This document shows positions 26,479-36,469 of a DNA stretch of 64,000 bases, in pieces. Made by a program: the position numbers and the translations under genes. The DNA comes from GCA-002727615 sp964442655. Its GTDB lineage: Bacteria > Pseudomonadota > Alphaproteobacteria > TMED109. The stretch covers positions 1-64,000 of the forward strand of contig CAYTZM010000002.1 of NCBI GenBank assembly GCA_964442655.1, read 5' to 3'. Numbering within the stretch: the first letter of the stretch is position 1; every line of letters begins with the position of its first letter. The notes under the pieces are model-generated. The model saw only the letters and a program-made list of their open reading frames with translations, was not told where the DNA came from and did not search any database.

Positions 26479-27738
26479 ATGAAATTGAAAAAAATAAATA
26501 TTATAATTTTTATATTAATTACTTTTTCTACGATGCTATCTAAAAGTTATAGCATGCAAACAAATTCCATAGCTCCTTTAATTAACGAAGTTAAGAATTC
26601 AGTAGTAGCAATAAAAAATATTAACCCAAAATATCATAACAATCTTTCAGGTTCTGGTTTTTTTATTGATGAGAATGGATTAATTGTTACTAATTATCAT
26701 GTTGTTAAAAATTCTTCTCAGATTGAAGTGCTATCAAATTCTTCAGTATATAAAGCTAAGATTATTGGATATGACGAAAAATATGATATTGCCCTTTTAA
26801 AAATAAATGCAGATAAAATATTTGAATTTGTGGAGTTTGCAGATTCATCCAAAATTCAAATTGGAGATTTTATTATAGCTGTTGGTAATCCTTTTGGTTT
26901 GGGTGGAACTGTAACAACAGGCATTATTTCAGCATTAAATAGAAATATTAATATGAGTCCTTATGACAATTTTATACAAATTGATGCTGCAATAAATAAA
27001 GGAAATTCTGGTGGACCAACATTTAATATGGAAGGAAAAGTTATAGGTGTTAACACAGCAATAATTTCACCAACCGGGGGTAATGTAGGTTTAGGTTTTT
27101 CAGTTCCATCAAATGATGTAAAAAGAATTATTTCAGACATTCAAAAATATGGATATGTAAAAAGGTCTTGGGTAGGTATATCACTTCAAGAATTGAATGC
27201 TGAAATGCTTCAGTCACTAGATATTAAAGATTTGCTTCCTCGTTCAGTAATTATTACTAACATTGCTCCTAATAGCCCTGCAGAAAATTATAACTTAGAA
27301 ATAGGTGATGTAATATATCAAATAAATAACCAAAAAATTTATAACATAAATGATTTAGTAAAACATATTGCAAAAATTAAAGTTAATGAGTTAATAAAAA
27401 TTTCTGTATTTAGAGACAAGAAATTATTAGAAATTAGTTTAAAAACTTCAGAATGGCCTGACAAAAAAACAGCAAAAGTTTTATCTAAAAATATTATTAT
27501 ATCTAATTATGAAATTATAGAACAAGAGAATAATTTAATTATCTCTAAAGTTATTAACAAAAATAATAATAATAATAAAATTAAAAAAGGAGATATTCTT
27601 ACTCACGTAAATAATATTAAAGTTAATAAATTAAAAGAATTAAAGTTATTTATAAAAACACATAAACCAAAAAGTAAAGTTTTGTTTTTATTAAAGAGAA
27701 AGAATTATAGTTTTTTTGTTCCGGTTGAAATAGCATAA
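26479..27738 (+). CDS. HtrA/DegQ-type periplasmic serine protease
   Basis: Envelope quality-control protease, about 419 residues. The signal peptide covers roughly residues 1-25. The trypsin-like triad is His in TNYHVVKN, Asp in YDIALLKI and Ser in GNSGGPTF. A first PDZ domain (about residues 240-325) contains LPRSVIITNIAPNSPAENY. A degenerate second PDZ follows near residues 340-415. Start chosen at the ATG at 26479, with AAAGGA four bases before it. The gene is followed by a response regulator and kinase in the same direction, an order often seen for envelope-stress circuits. Confidence 0.9.
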   Translation: MKLKKINIIIFILITFSTMLSKSYSMQTNSIAPLINEVKNSVVAIKNINPKYHNNLSGSGFFIDENGLIVTNYHVVKNSSQIEVLSNSSVYKAKIIGYDEKYDIALLKINADKIFEFVEFADSSKIQIGDFIIAVGNPFGLGGTVTTGIISALNRNINMSPYDNFIQIDAAINKGNSGGPTFNMEGKVIGVNTAIISPTGGNVGLGFSVPSNDVKRIISDIQKYGYVKRSWVGISLQELNAEMLQSLDIKDLLPRSVIITNIAPNSPAENYNLEIGDVIYQINNQKIYNINDLVKHIAKIKVNELIKISVFRDKKLLEISLKTSEWPDKKTAKVLSKNIIISNYEIIEQENNLIISKVINKNNNNNKIKKGDILTHVNNIKVNKLKELKLFIKTHKPKSKVLFLLKRKNYSFFVPVEIA

Positions 27739-27750
27739 ATCCCCCAAAAA

Positions 27751-27786
27751 AATAGCCCAGTTTCCCTCTCCTGTTGCTGGGCTATT
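27751..27786. other. Strong stem-loop between htrA and the response regulator
   Basis: Perfect 10-bp stem (AATAGCCCAG with CTGGGCTATT) around a 16-base pyrimidine-rich loop. On the plus strand no U-run follows; instead an A-run precedes the stem. Read on the minus strand it has the form of a rho-independent terminator with seven T, yet no minus-strand gene lies upstream of it. It may act as a 3' end or processing structure for the htrA mRNA. Confidence 0.6.
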
Positions 27787-27830
27787 AATAAAATGTTAAA
27801 TATTAATTCAAAACAGAAATTTAATTGAAA

Positions 27831-28526
27831 ATGAAAATACTTTTAATAGAAGATGATGATAGTACCTCAAATTTTATTAAAAAAGGTTTGCGGGAACAAG
27901 GTCATATAATAGATGTGTTTTCTGACGGAGAAAGTGGACTAAAAGCAGCTTATCTGGAGGAACATGATATTATTATTTTAGATAGGATGTTGCCTAATGT
28001 AGATGGTATATCTGTAGTTAAACAAATAAGAAAAGACAAAATAAATACTCCTGTTTTATTTTTATCTGCTTTAGGAGAAATTAATGATCGTGTTAAAGGT
28101 TTAGAGGCTGGTGGTGATGATTATTTAGTAAAACCTTTTTCTTTCTCTGAACTTTATGCGAGAGTTGAAGCTTTAAATAGAAGACAAAACCCTAAAAGCT
28201 ACCAAGATATTATTAAAGTAGAAGATTTAGTATTAAATAAAAGAAAACGAGAAGTTATAAGAAATTCAAAACTTATACTTTTGCAACCACAAGAATATAG
28301 ATTATTAGAAATTTTAATGGAGAATGCTAATGAAATTTTAACTAGAACTATGTTGCTAGAAAAAGTCTGGGATTTACATTTTGATCCTCAAACGAATATA
28401 ATAGACGTTCATATTAGCCGGTTAAGAAAAAAAATAGATAAGGATTACAATAAAAGTCTTTTAAAAACTATTAGAGGGGCTGGATATAGTATACAAGGAA
28501 AAGTTGAATTAAATGAAAATCCTTAA
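27831..28526 (+). CDS. OmpR-family response regulator
   Basis: DNA-binding response regulator, about 231 residues. The receiver domain (1-120) has the acidic pocket IEDDDST, the phosphorylatable Asp in IILDRMLPNVDG and the Lys in DYLVKPFSF. The C-terminal winged helix (about 130-225) ends with VHISRLRKKID and TIRGAGYSIQ, typical of OmpR/PhoB. The ATG at 27831 (MKILLIEDD) is preferred over a TTG six bases earlier. It overlaps the kinase gene by 14 bases. Confidence 0.9.
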   Translation: MKILLIEDDDSTSNFIKKGLREQGHIIDVFSDGESGLKAAYLEEHDIIILDRMLPNVDGISVVKQIRKDKINTPVLFLSALGEINDRVKGLEAGGDDYLVKPFSFSELYARVEALNRRQNPKSYQDIIKVEDLVLNKRKREVIRNSKLILLQPQEYRLLEILMENANEILTRTMLLEKVWDLHFDPQTNIIDVHISRLRKKIDKDYNKSLLKTIRGAGYSIQGKVELNENP

Positions 28527-29883
28527 TTACTACAAAGCATTAACTGCAAAAACATCTATAATTTTTTCATTGTTTTTTATTATAATATTAATGATTTCTG
28601 GTATATTAATTTATCAATTTACTCTTAAAGTAATAGAAAAAGAAAATAATAGACTAACTTCAATAGAGTATGCTTATCTAATTAAAACCTATAAGCAATA
28701 TGGTATACAAAGATTAATGAATATTATTAAGTTACGTTCACAAAACCAAAATGCAGCTATTTATTTATTTACAGATCCTTTTAAAAATAAAATTATAGGA
28801 AACTTAAACAAATGGCCAGAAAATGAACCTAACAATAAGGGCTACATAACATTTACCATAAGTAGATCTTTAGGATCAGATATAATTACTCACCAATCTA
28901 GAGCAAAAATATATACTTTTAAAGATGGTAATAGGTTGTTAGTAGGAAGAGATATTCAACCAGAAGTGTTAATATCAAATGCATTAATTAATTTAACTAT
29001 TTTTATGATAGTTATTATCGCAATTTTTGGCTTTATAACTAGTATTTTATTTGGAAGATATAGTTTAAATAAAATAAATAATTTAAACAAGGAAATACAA
29101 AATATTACTGACAATGATTTAAAAGGAAAAATTCAAAGTACTAAAATTAATAATGAATATAAGAATATTGCCTTAAATGTTAATCGAATGTTGAATAGGA
29201 TTGATGAACTTATAGAAAATTCTAAGAGCATATCTGGTAATATAGCTCACGACTTAAAAAAACCCTTAACGATATTAAAAAGTAATTTAGAATTAGCTTA
29301 TAAAAAAATAAATAATAATGAGGCTAAAAATTATATTAACGCTGCAATTATGGAATCAGATAAGTTAATAAAAATTTTTACAGAAATACTAAACATAGCT
29401 AGTTTTGATACTGAAAAGAAACAAGATTTAAAGAAAATTAATTTAATAAAAATCATAAATAATTTATTTGATTTATATGGCCCTATTATGGAAGAAAAAA
29501 ATATTTATTTTGAAAATAATGTTAATAAAGAAATATATATTTTAGGTAATGAAATATTACTTACGCAAGCATTTAGTAATATTTTGGACAATTCTATAAA
29601 ATATATGCCAAATAAACAAAAAACTAAAAACATACTGGTAAAAACTATAAAGAAGAATAAGAATATATATATAAGTTTTACAGATAATGGAGAAGGTGTT
29701 GAAAAAAAAGATCATATAAAAATATTTGATAGATTTGTAAGGTTAGAAAAACATAGAAAAACTTCTGGTAATGGATTAGGCTTAAGTTTAGTAAAAGCTA
29801 TTTTAAAAGCGCATAAGGCCTCCATAAAATTAAAAAATAACAGTCCAGGGTTAATTTTTACAATAAAATTTACAATTATATAA
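28513..29883 (+). CDS. Sensor histidine kinase
   Basis: Membrane sensor kinase, 456 residues. Two transmembrane helices (about 14-36 and 158-181) flank a small periplasmic sensor of about 120 residues, followed by HAMP. The H-box is SGNIAHDLKKPLTILKSNLE, with N-box NILDNSIKYMP, G1 DNGEGVEKKD and G2 GNGLGLSLVKAI. The partner is the overlapping response regulator upstream. The HtrA-type protease before the pair suggests an envelope-stress stimulus, as inference. Confidence 0.9.
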   Translation: MKILNYYKALTAKTSIIFSLFFIIILMISGILIYQFTLKVIEKENNRLTSIEYAYLIKTYKQYGIQRLMNIIKLRSQNQNAAIYLFTDPFKNKIIGNLNKWPENEPNNKGYITFTISRSLGSDIITHQSRAKIYTFKDGNRLLVGRDIQPEVLISNALINLTIFMIVIIAIFGFITSILFGRYSLNKINNLNKEIQNITDNDLKGKIQSTKINNEYKNIALNVNRMLNRIDELIENSKSISGNIAHDLKKPLTILKSNLELAYKKINNNEAKNYINAAIMESDKLIKIFTEILNIASFDTEKKQDLKKINLIKIINNLFDLYGPIMEEKNIYFENNVNKEIYILGNEILLTQAFSNILDNSIKYMPNKQKTKNILVKTIKKNKNIYISFTDNGEGVEKKDHIKIFDRFVRLEKHRKTSGNGLGLSLVKAILKAHKASIKLKNNSPGLIFTIKFTII

Positions 29884-29942
29884 AAACAATTATATTTATA
29901 ATGATATTCTTTATCGAATTGTTTAAAATAGAAAGGTATTCT

Positions 29943-30575
29943 ATGATAAATATTGATATAATATCTGATACCGTTTGCCCATGGTGTTTTATCGGAATAA
30001 AACGTCTAGAAAAAGCAATGAGCAATTCCAAAAATATAAAGTTTAATATAACTTGGCATCCATTTCAATTAAATCCAGAAATGCCTAAAGCTGGAGTAGA
30101 TAGAAACTTATATCTTTCTACTAAATTTGGAGGTGAAAAAAGAGCAAAAGAAATATACAAACAAATTGAACTTGTAGGTTCTAGTACAGGAATTAAGTTT
30201 GAGTTTGATAAAATCTTAATAATGCCTAATTCATTAAATACTCATGTTTTATTAGAATATGCAAAAAAATTTGATTTACAGAATGAAATTGCTAATGATT
30301 TATTTATAAATTATTTCACAAAGGGAAAAAATATTAGTGATAATGAAACTTTAATTTTTATTGCTAATAAAAATGGTATTAATGATTTTAATGAAGATAT
30401 ATTAAAGAATAAAAATGATTTAAAAAAAATAGTTCAAGAATCTGATATTGCTTCTAGAAGAAAAGGAATAACAGGAGTTCCTTTTTTTATTATTAATAAT
30501 AAGTATGCCATTTCTGGAGCACAAGACAATGAAGTATTTGAAAAGGTTTTTGAAACATGTCTTTTAGAAAATTAA
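29943..30575 (+). CDS. DsbA-family oxidoreductase (FrnE-like)
   Basis: Thioredoxin-fold protein of about 210 residues without a signal peptide, so cytoplasmic. The site DTVCPWCFIG is the CPWC of FrnE/2-hydroxychromene-2-carboxylate isomerase relatives. WHPFQLNPEMP and the cis-Pro segment GITGVPFFIINNKYAISGAQ are diagnostic of FrnE. Start at the ATG at 29943, with AAAGG six bases upstream. It is a probable disulfide isomerase or polyketide-type oxidoreductase. It converges with mfd. Confidence 0.85.
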   Translation: MINIDIISDTVCPWCFIGIKRLEKAMSNSKNIKFNITWHPFQLNPEMPKAGVDRNLYLSTKFGGEKRAKEIYKQIELVGSSTGIKFEFDKILIMPNSLNTHVLLEYAKKFDLQNEIANDLFINYFTKGKNISDNETLIFIANKNGINDFNEDILKNKNDLKKIVQESDIASRRKGITGVPFFIINNKYAISGAQDNEVFEKVFETCLLEN

Positions 30576-30578
30576 ATA

Positions 30579-33500
30579 TTATGTAATTAAATTTGTTAAT
30601 TCTAATGATATATTTTCTAATTTAGTTAACCTTTCTTCCATAGAATTCCATTTAACATTAATAGATAATTTTTTTTCATTTTTCATTTTCAAATATGTAT
30701 TATTTTGTCTTAACCAAGTAATAAATTTTTCAGGATCAAGATAAGCATTATCTATAAATTCTATGGTTGCTCCATTAATTCCAGAATCAATTCTAGAAAT
30801 ACCTATTATTACTGAGTTTCTTTTTATTTTCATTACTTTTATTAAATATTCTATTTCTATAGGAATTTTGCCAAATCTATCAATTAATTCATTTATGAAA
30901 TCTTCAAATTCATAATCCAGTTTCAAAAATCCCAATCGTCTGTACAATTGTAGCCGTATACTTAAATCTGAAATATATGAATGAGGTATTAATGCAGGGA
31001 CTTTAATATTGATTTGTGGACTAAAGTCTTTTTTAATAGATTTATGCCCCTTAAAATCATCTACGGCTTCTTCTAATAACTTTTGATATAAACCTAGCCC
31101 AATTTCTTTAATTTGCCCTGATTGTTCTTCTCCTAATAAATTTCCTGCTCCCCTTATATCTAAATCATGTGCAGCTATATTAAAACCAGCTCCTAAGCCG
31201 TCTAAAGATTGAATAACGTGTAATCTCTTTTCTGCATTTCTGGATAATGCTTTATTTTGTAAAAAGTAATAAGCATATGCCCTTTTATTTGACCTTCCTA
31301 CTCTTCCTTTCAATTGATATAATTGGGCTAAACCAAACATTTCTGCTTTAAAAATAAATATGGTATTAGCATTTGGAATATCTAAACCATTTTCAATAAT
31401 GGTTGTAGATAACAAAATTTTTGTATCCCCATTGTAAAATTTAGTCATAATATTTTCTATATCATCGGGTTTCATTTTCCCATGAATTACGTCCATTGTT
31501 ATTTCTTTCAATAAACTTTGAATTTTATTTTTATATTCCTCTATATCTTCAATCTTTGGAACTATACAAAATATTTGCCCTCCCCTATTTATTTCTCTAT
31601 AAACACCTTCTTTAATATTAAAATCGTTTATAGGTGTGATAAAAGTGCGAACTGGTATTCTTTCATTTGGTGCAGATGCAATAATTGAAAGGTCTTTTAT
31701 ACCTGATAGAGACATATGTAATGTTCTAGGGATAGGTGTGGCAGTTAGAGTTAAAACATGCACATTTAATGTCATGGCTTTAATTTTCTCTTTTTGATTT
31801 ACACCAAATCTTTGCTCTTCATCTATAATAAAAAGACCTAAATTTTTAAATATTATTTTATCAGATAAAAGTGCATGTGTTCCTATAATTATATTTAGTT
31901 TCCCAGAATTTATATCAGTAAATATTTTTTGTTGTTCCTTTCTTCTAGTTAACCTAGATAGTTGAGCAATAGAAACACTTTCACTTTTAAAACGTTTAGA
32001 AAAGGTTTCATAATGTTGTCTCGCAAGTAATGTTGTAGGAGCAATTAGAGCTACTTGCATATTACTTTTAACACAAATAAAAGCAGACCTTAAAGCTATT
32101 TCAGTTTTTCCAAAACCAACATCTCCACATATTAAACGATCCATAGAACTTTCAGAATTTATATCTTTTATGACATCTTCTATTGCATCTAATTGATCTT
32201 GCGTTTCATAATAGGGAAAATTTAAAATGAAATTATTATAACTATCATCATTACAACTTAATTTTTTTGCTTTACCTAATTTTCTTTTTGTAGCAACATT
32301 AATCAATTCTTTAGCAATATCTCTAAGTTTTTCTTTTGCTTTATTCTTTTTAGCAGTCCATTGCTTACTTCCTAATTTATCAAGTATTACTTCGCCATAT
32401 TTACCGCTAAATTTAGTGATTAGATCAACATTTTGTATTGGCACATATAATTTATCTTCTCCAAGATATGAGAGTTGTAGAAAGTCTTGTTCTACCTTAT
32501 TAATTTTTAATAATTTTAATCCATTATATTTTCCTACTCCATAATCGTTATGAACTAAATAGTCTCCTATACTAAAAGAATCTGCTTCTTCCAAAGCAAT
32601 ACTCAATTTCTTTTTTTTTGTAATAGGGCGAGAGTATATTTTTCCAAATAAATCATATTCAGAAATAACAATTAAATTATCGATAATAAATCCAGAATAT
32701 ATGTCTAATATAGTTAAAGAAACTTCCTTAATATTTGATAGATCATCTGAAAAGTTAGTATTGGAATGAACATTATAAATATTATGAGAATTTAAAATAT
32801 CTAATATTTTCTTTTTACTTACATTAGATCTACAAGCAATTATAATTTTATTTTTATTTATAATATTTGAGTTAATAAAGTTTATAAATAAAGTAATAAA
32901 ATCTTTATTTTCCGCAAAATTTTTATTTATTCTAAAACTTTGAATAGGTCTGCTATTTAAATTTTGAGAATCCTTGTGTAATTTTAATTTTGTAAAATAT
33001 ATTAAAGTTTTATTTGCAAGTGCTTTATCTAATTCATTCTTATTTAAATATAAATTTTTTACTTCTAGGGGTTTATATGAATTTAAGGTAGTTTTATATT
33101 TTCTATCATTTAAATACGATATTTTTCTTGATTTATAATAATCTTCAATATCATCTAACCTCATTTGAGAATATTCAGTAAATGCAGGATCAAGAAGAAA
33201 ATAATAATTTTTATCTATTATATCAAATAATGAAAACAATTTTTCATAAAATAAACTTATCCATTGTTCTGTACCATTAATTTTATGATTATTAGAAACA
33301 GCTAAATAGATATCATCTTTAATAGCTTCTATTCCAAATAACTTTTTATAATTATATTTAAAATTATTAATACTATTTTCATCTAAGATTATTTCTGATG
33401 TAGGTATAATGCGAGCTTCTTTTATAGAATTAATAGAAATTTGAGTATGAATATCAAAATATTTAATAGATTCAATATTATCTCCAAATAAATCTATTCT

Positions 33501-33923
33501 TATAGGTTTATCATAAGATGGTACAAATATATCAATTATTCCTCCTCTAGAGGCGTACTCACCTATTTCCATTACTGAAGAAGCTCTAGTATAACCCAAT
33601 ATAGTTAAGTTTTTTATAAAATGCTTTAAATTAATACTTTGCCTTTGTCTTATATTTATAATGTAATTTTTTAAGTAATCTATAGGAATATTCTTTTGAA
33701 TTATGGCATTAATAGTTATTATAATTAATTTTTGTTTAACTCCATTTTCTATAAGTCTTAAAAAGTTTTTTATTCTTTCCCCTATTATTGAACTATTTGG
33801 AGATATATTATCATAAGGCATGCAATCCCAGGCTGGCATAATAATAAATTCTATATTTGGAAACATTTGTTTAAATAAAGAAGAAAAATCTCTTAATTTT
33901 TTTTCATCTTTAACCACATACAT
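30579..33923 (-). CDS. mfd: Transcription-repair coupling factor
   Basis: Superfamily 2 translocase that removes RNA polymerase stalled at DNA lesions and recruits UvrA. The ATG-bounded frame is 1114 residues. It includes the UvrB-homology region (PAWDCMPYDNISPN, GEYASRGGIIDIF), the polymerase-interacting domain (GDYLVHNDYGVGKYNGL), the helicase motifs GDVGFGKTEIA, DEEQRFG and TATPIPRTL, and the C-terminal TRCF domain. The frame stays open for 38 further codons before a stop at 34041. That part reads like the Mfd N-terminus (SLGGCLDGLDSFIIGDFL), yet no ATG, GTG or TTG lies there. Start is probably an ATT near 34037 or 34016. Confidence 0.9.
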   Translation of the reverse strand: MYVVKDEKKLRDFSSLFKQMFPNIEFIIMPAWDCMPYDNISPNSSIIGERIKNFLRLIENGVKQKLIIITINAIIQKNIPIDYLKNYIINIRQRQSINLKHFIKNLTILGYTRASSVMEIGEYASRGGIIDIFVPSYDKPIRIDLFGDNIESIKYFDIHTQISINSIKEARIIPTSEIILDENSINNFKYNYKKLFGIEAIKDDIYLAVSNNHKINGTEQWISLFYEKLFSLFDIIDKNYYFLLDPAFTEYSQMRLDDIEDYYKSRKISYLNDRKYKTTLNSYKPLEVKNLYLNKNELDKALANKTLIYFTKLKLHKDSQNLNSRPIQSFRINKNFAENKDFITLFINFINSNIINKNKIIIACRSNVSKKKILDILNSHNIYNVHSNTNFSDDLSNIKEVSLTILDIYSGFIIDNLIVISEYDLFGKIYSRPITKKKKLSIALEEADSFSIGDYLVHNDYGVGKYNGLKLLKINKVEQDFLQLSYLGEDKLYVPIQNVDLITKFSGKYGEVILDKLGSKQWTAKKNKAKEKLRDIAKELINVATKRKLGKAKKLSCNDDSYNNFILNFPYYETQDQLDAIEDVIKDINSESSMDRLICGDVGFGKTEIALRSAFICVKSNMQVALIAPTTLLARQHYETFSKRFKSESVSIAQLSRLTRRKEQQKIFTDINSGKLNIIIGTHALLSDKIIFKNLGLFIIDEEQRFGVNQKEKIKAMTLNVHVLTLTATPIPRTLHMSLSGIKDLSIIASAPNERIPVRTFITPINDFNIKEGVYREINRGGQIFCIVPKIEDIEEYKNKIQSLLKEITMDVIHGKMKPDDIENIMTKFYNGDTKILLSTTIIENGLDIPNANTIFIFKAEMFGLAQLYQLKGRVGRSNKRAYAYYFLQNKALSRNAEKRLHVIQSLDGLGAGFNIAAHDLDIRGAGNLLGEEQSGQIKEIGLGLYQKLLEEAVDDFKGHKSIKKDFSPQINIKVPALIPHSYISDLSIRLQLYRRLGFLKLDYEFEDFINELIDRFGKIPIEIEYLIKVMKIKRNSVIIGISRIDSGINGATIEFIDNAYLDPEKFITWLRQNNTYLKMKNEKKLSINVKWNSMEERLTKLENISLELTNLIT

Positions 33924-34029
33924 TAACGATAAACTTTTGTTTTTAATTAGGAAATCCCCAATTATAAAACTATCTAAACCATCAAGGCATCCGCCTAATG
34001 ATACACTTTTGTTAATTTGGAAGAAAGAT

Positions 34030-34299
34030 TTAAGAATTGTTTAACCCACTTTTTTTTGCATAATTATATAATTTATTAATTAAACTTGAAGAAATATTTT
34101 TTGGCCACATACTTTTGTTAAAAAAACACATATATAATTCGTTATCAGATAAAGAAATTACATATTTATTAAGTTGAAAAATGTCTTCCTTAGAAAATTC
34201 TTTATAATTATTTTCAAAAAAACCTCCTAATAATATATCTATTTCTTTCATACCACGATGACAGCACCTAAATTTTAATTGTTTTAGTTCTTTATCCAT
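34030..34299 (-). CDS. sdhE: Succinate dehydrogenase assembly factor SdhE
   Basis: Small protein of 89 residues that promotes attachment of FAD to the flavoprotein subunit of succinate dehydrogenase. The key RGMKE motif lies in CCHRGMKEIDILLGGFF, and the C-terminal FNKSMWPK corresponds to the conserved Trp-containing helix. It immediately precedes mfd on the same strand, the usual alphaproteobacterial order with recG divergent on the other side. Its stop codon overlaps the likely non-ATG start of mfd. Confidence 0.9.
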   Translation of the reverse strand: MDKELKQLKFRCCHRGMKEIDILLGGFFENNYKEFSKEDIFQLNKYVISLSDNELYMCFFNKSMWPKNISSSLINKLYNYAKKSGLNNS

Positions 34300-34376
34300 A
34301 AAATATACCTTATATTTTGTATATAATTCATTCTGCTAATATAATCCATAATAGTGACATAATTATTTTGGAGCTA

Positions 34377-36464
34377 ATGTTTTTGACACCATCTATTTTA
34401 AAACCTTTGTATAGTAATGTAGAAAAGTTAAAAGGATTTGGTCCTCATTATTCATCACTAATAAACAAACTTTGTGGAAATAGGTTTTTAGATATATTAT
34501 TACATAAACCATCTTCAATAATAAAAAGAGTCAAAATAACAGATTTAAAAGATGAATATATATTTAAAAGAGTTATTTTATTAGGAAAAGTAACAAATAT
34601 ATGGACAAATTTTAAAAAACCTAAAATTTCTATTATAACATTAGAGGTTAATCAAAAAAAAGTATCTATAATTTATTTTAATCTCAATAAAAATTGGTTA
34701 AATAAAAACTTTATAAAAAATAATAATATAATTATTAGTGGAGAATTAATTAAAAGAGGAAATAATTGGCAAATTATACATCCGGATTACGTAGTAAATG
34801 AAATAAAAAATATTTCTATACCAAATTATGACACTACCTACCCTCTAACTTCAGGATTATCATTAAAAAAATATAAAAATGTTATAATAGAAGCAATAAA
34901 ATATGTGCCTAGTTTTGATGAATGGATTAATGCAGATTTATTAAAAGAAAAAAAATGGTTCTCATTAGAAAAATCTATTAAAAAATTGCATTTTCCTATA
35001 GAAGAGGATGATGTCGTTAACAAATCAAAATATGTTGAAAGAATAGCATATGATGAGGCTTTATCGAGACAATTAGCTTTAAACTTAATAAGAAAGCATA
35101 AAAATAAAATAGAACAAACTCCATTATCACAAAAAAAAGCCTACAAAGATATTTTAAAAAAGTTACTTCCTTTTGATTTAACAGCTGATCAACAAGAAGT
35201 TCTAAAAGAAATATATCATGACTTAAATAAAAATAATCCAATGTTTAGATTGTTACAAGGAGATGTAGGAAGTGGAAAAACTGTAGTAGCATTATTCTCA
35301 TTAATACATATTGTAGAATCTCAATTACAAGGAGCGTTAATGGCTCCCACTGAAATTTTAGCACAACAACATTTTAATTTTTTTAAAGTTTATATGGATA
35401 AATTAGGGATTAAAGTTGCACTTTTAATTAGTAAGATTCCTAATAATAAAAAAGAATACCTTTTAAAAGAAATTAAATTAGGTAACATAGATATTGTTAT
35501 AGGGACACATGCCATAATACAAAAGAATGTAACTTTTAAAAAGTTAAGACTAGCTATTATTGATGAACAGCATAGATTTGGTGTTTATCAAAGACTAGAA
35601 TTATTTAAGAAATCACCACATATAGACTTTATGGTAATGACAGCAACTCCTATTCCAAGAACTTTAATTTTGGCTAATTACGGAGATATGGATTTATCAA
35701 TTTTGTACAATAAGCCTGATAATAGGCCAGAAATAAATACTATCAGTGTTAGTATCCCACGAATAAAGGAAGTAATTAATGCTATTAAAAGAGTTTTAAA
35801 TGCTGGAGACCAAGTATTTTGGGTATGCCCTTTAGTAAAAGATTCAGAAAAATTAGATTTAGCTGCAGCAGAATCAAGAGCAAAATATTTGGAAAAATTT
35901 TTTCCAAACAAAATTAGTTTAGTGCATGGACAAATGAAAATTGAAGAAAGAGATAAGGCTTTAGATGAATTTTCTAATTTAAAAAAGCCAATTCTTGTAT
36001 CAACTACTGTAATTGAAGTAGGCATTGATATACCTAATGCAACTATAATGATAATAGAACATGCAGAACGATTTGGACTTGCTCAATTACACCAATTAAG
36101 AGGTCGTGTAGGTAGAGGAAATAAGACATCAACGTGTATATTATTATATGATAGTAAGATTGGTAATGTTGCTAAAGAAAGACTTTCTGTAATGAGAAAT
36201 ACTAATGATGGATTTATAATCTCTGAAAAAGATTTAAAGTTACGGGGTGCTGGTGAAATTTTGGGTACAAGGCAATCTGGAGAACAAAGTTTTAAAATTT
36301 TAGATATAGATATTCATGAAAACTTAATTAAAATTGCAGATAAGGAAGCAAAAATTATAGTTAATAAGGATCCTAATTTAGCAAAATTTTCAGGAAAAAA
36401 CTTTAAGGTTTTACTTTATTTATTTGATCAAAATAAAGCCATAAATTTAATAAAATCAGGCTAA
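34377..36464 (+). CDS. recG: ATP-dependent DNA helicase RecG
   Basis: Branch-migration helicase that reverses stalled replication forks, about 695 residues, the usual length. The wedge domain is N-terminal (LKGFGPHYSSLINKL). The motor motifs are GDVGSGKTVVALF, MAPTEILAQQH, DEQHRFGVYQR, MTATPIPRT, STTVIEVGIDIPNA and QLRGRVGRG. Start at the ATG at 34377, just after GGAG and matching the family N-terminus (MFLTPSILKPLYSNV). A longer frame from 34317 adds unrelated residues. It diverges from sdhE. Confidence 0.95.
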   Translation: MFLTPSILKPLYSNVEKLKGFGPHYSSLINKLCGNRFLDILLHKPSSIIKRVKITDLKDEYIFKRVILLGKVTNIWTNFKKPKISIITLEVNQKKVSIIYFNLNKNWLNKNFIKNNNIIISGELIKRGNNWQIIHPDYVVNEIKNISIPNYDTTYPLTSGLSLKKYKNVIIEAIKYVPSFDEWINADLLKEKKWFSLEKSIKKLHFPIEEDDVVNKSKYVERIAYDEALSRQLALNLIRKHKNKIEQTPLSQKKAYKDILKKLLPFDLTADQQEVLKEIYHDLNKNNPMFRLLQGDVGSGKTVVALFSLIHIVESQLQGALMAPTEILAQQHFNFFKVYMDKLGIKVALLISKIPNNKKEYLLKEIKLGNIDIVIGTHAIIQKNVTFKKLRLAIIDEQHRFGVYQRLELFKKSPHIDFMVMTATPIPRTLILANYGDMDLSILYNKPDNRPEINTISVSIPRIKEVINAIKRVLNAGDQVFWVCPLVKDSEKLDLAAAESRAKYLEKFFPNKISLVHGQMKIEERDKALDEFSNLKKPILVSTTVIEVGIDIPNATIMIIEHAERFGLAQLHQLRGRVGRGNKTSTCILLYDSKIGNVAKERLSVMRNTNDGFIISEKDLKLRGAGEILGTRQSGEQSFKILDIDIHENLIKIADKEAKIIVNKDPNLAKFSGKNFKVLLYLFDQNKAINLIKSG

Positions 36465-36469
36465 TACTT

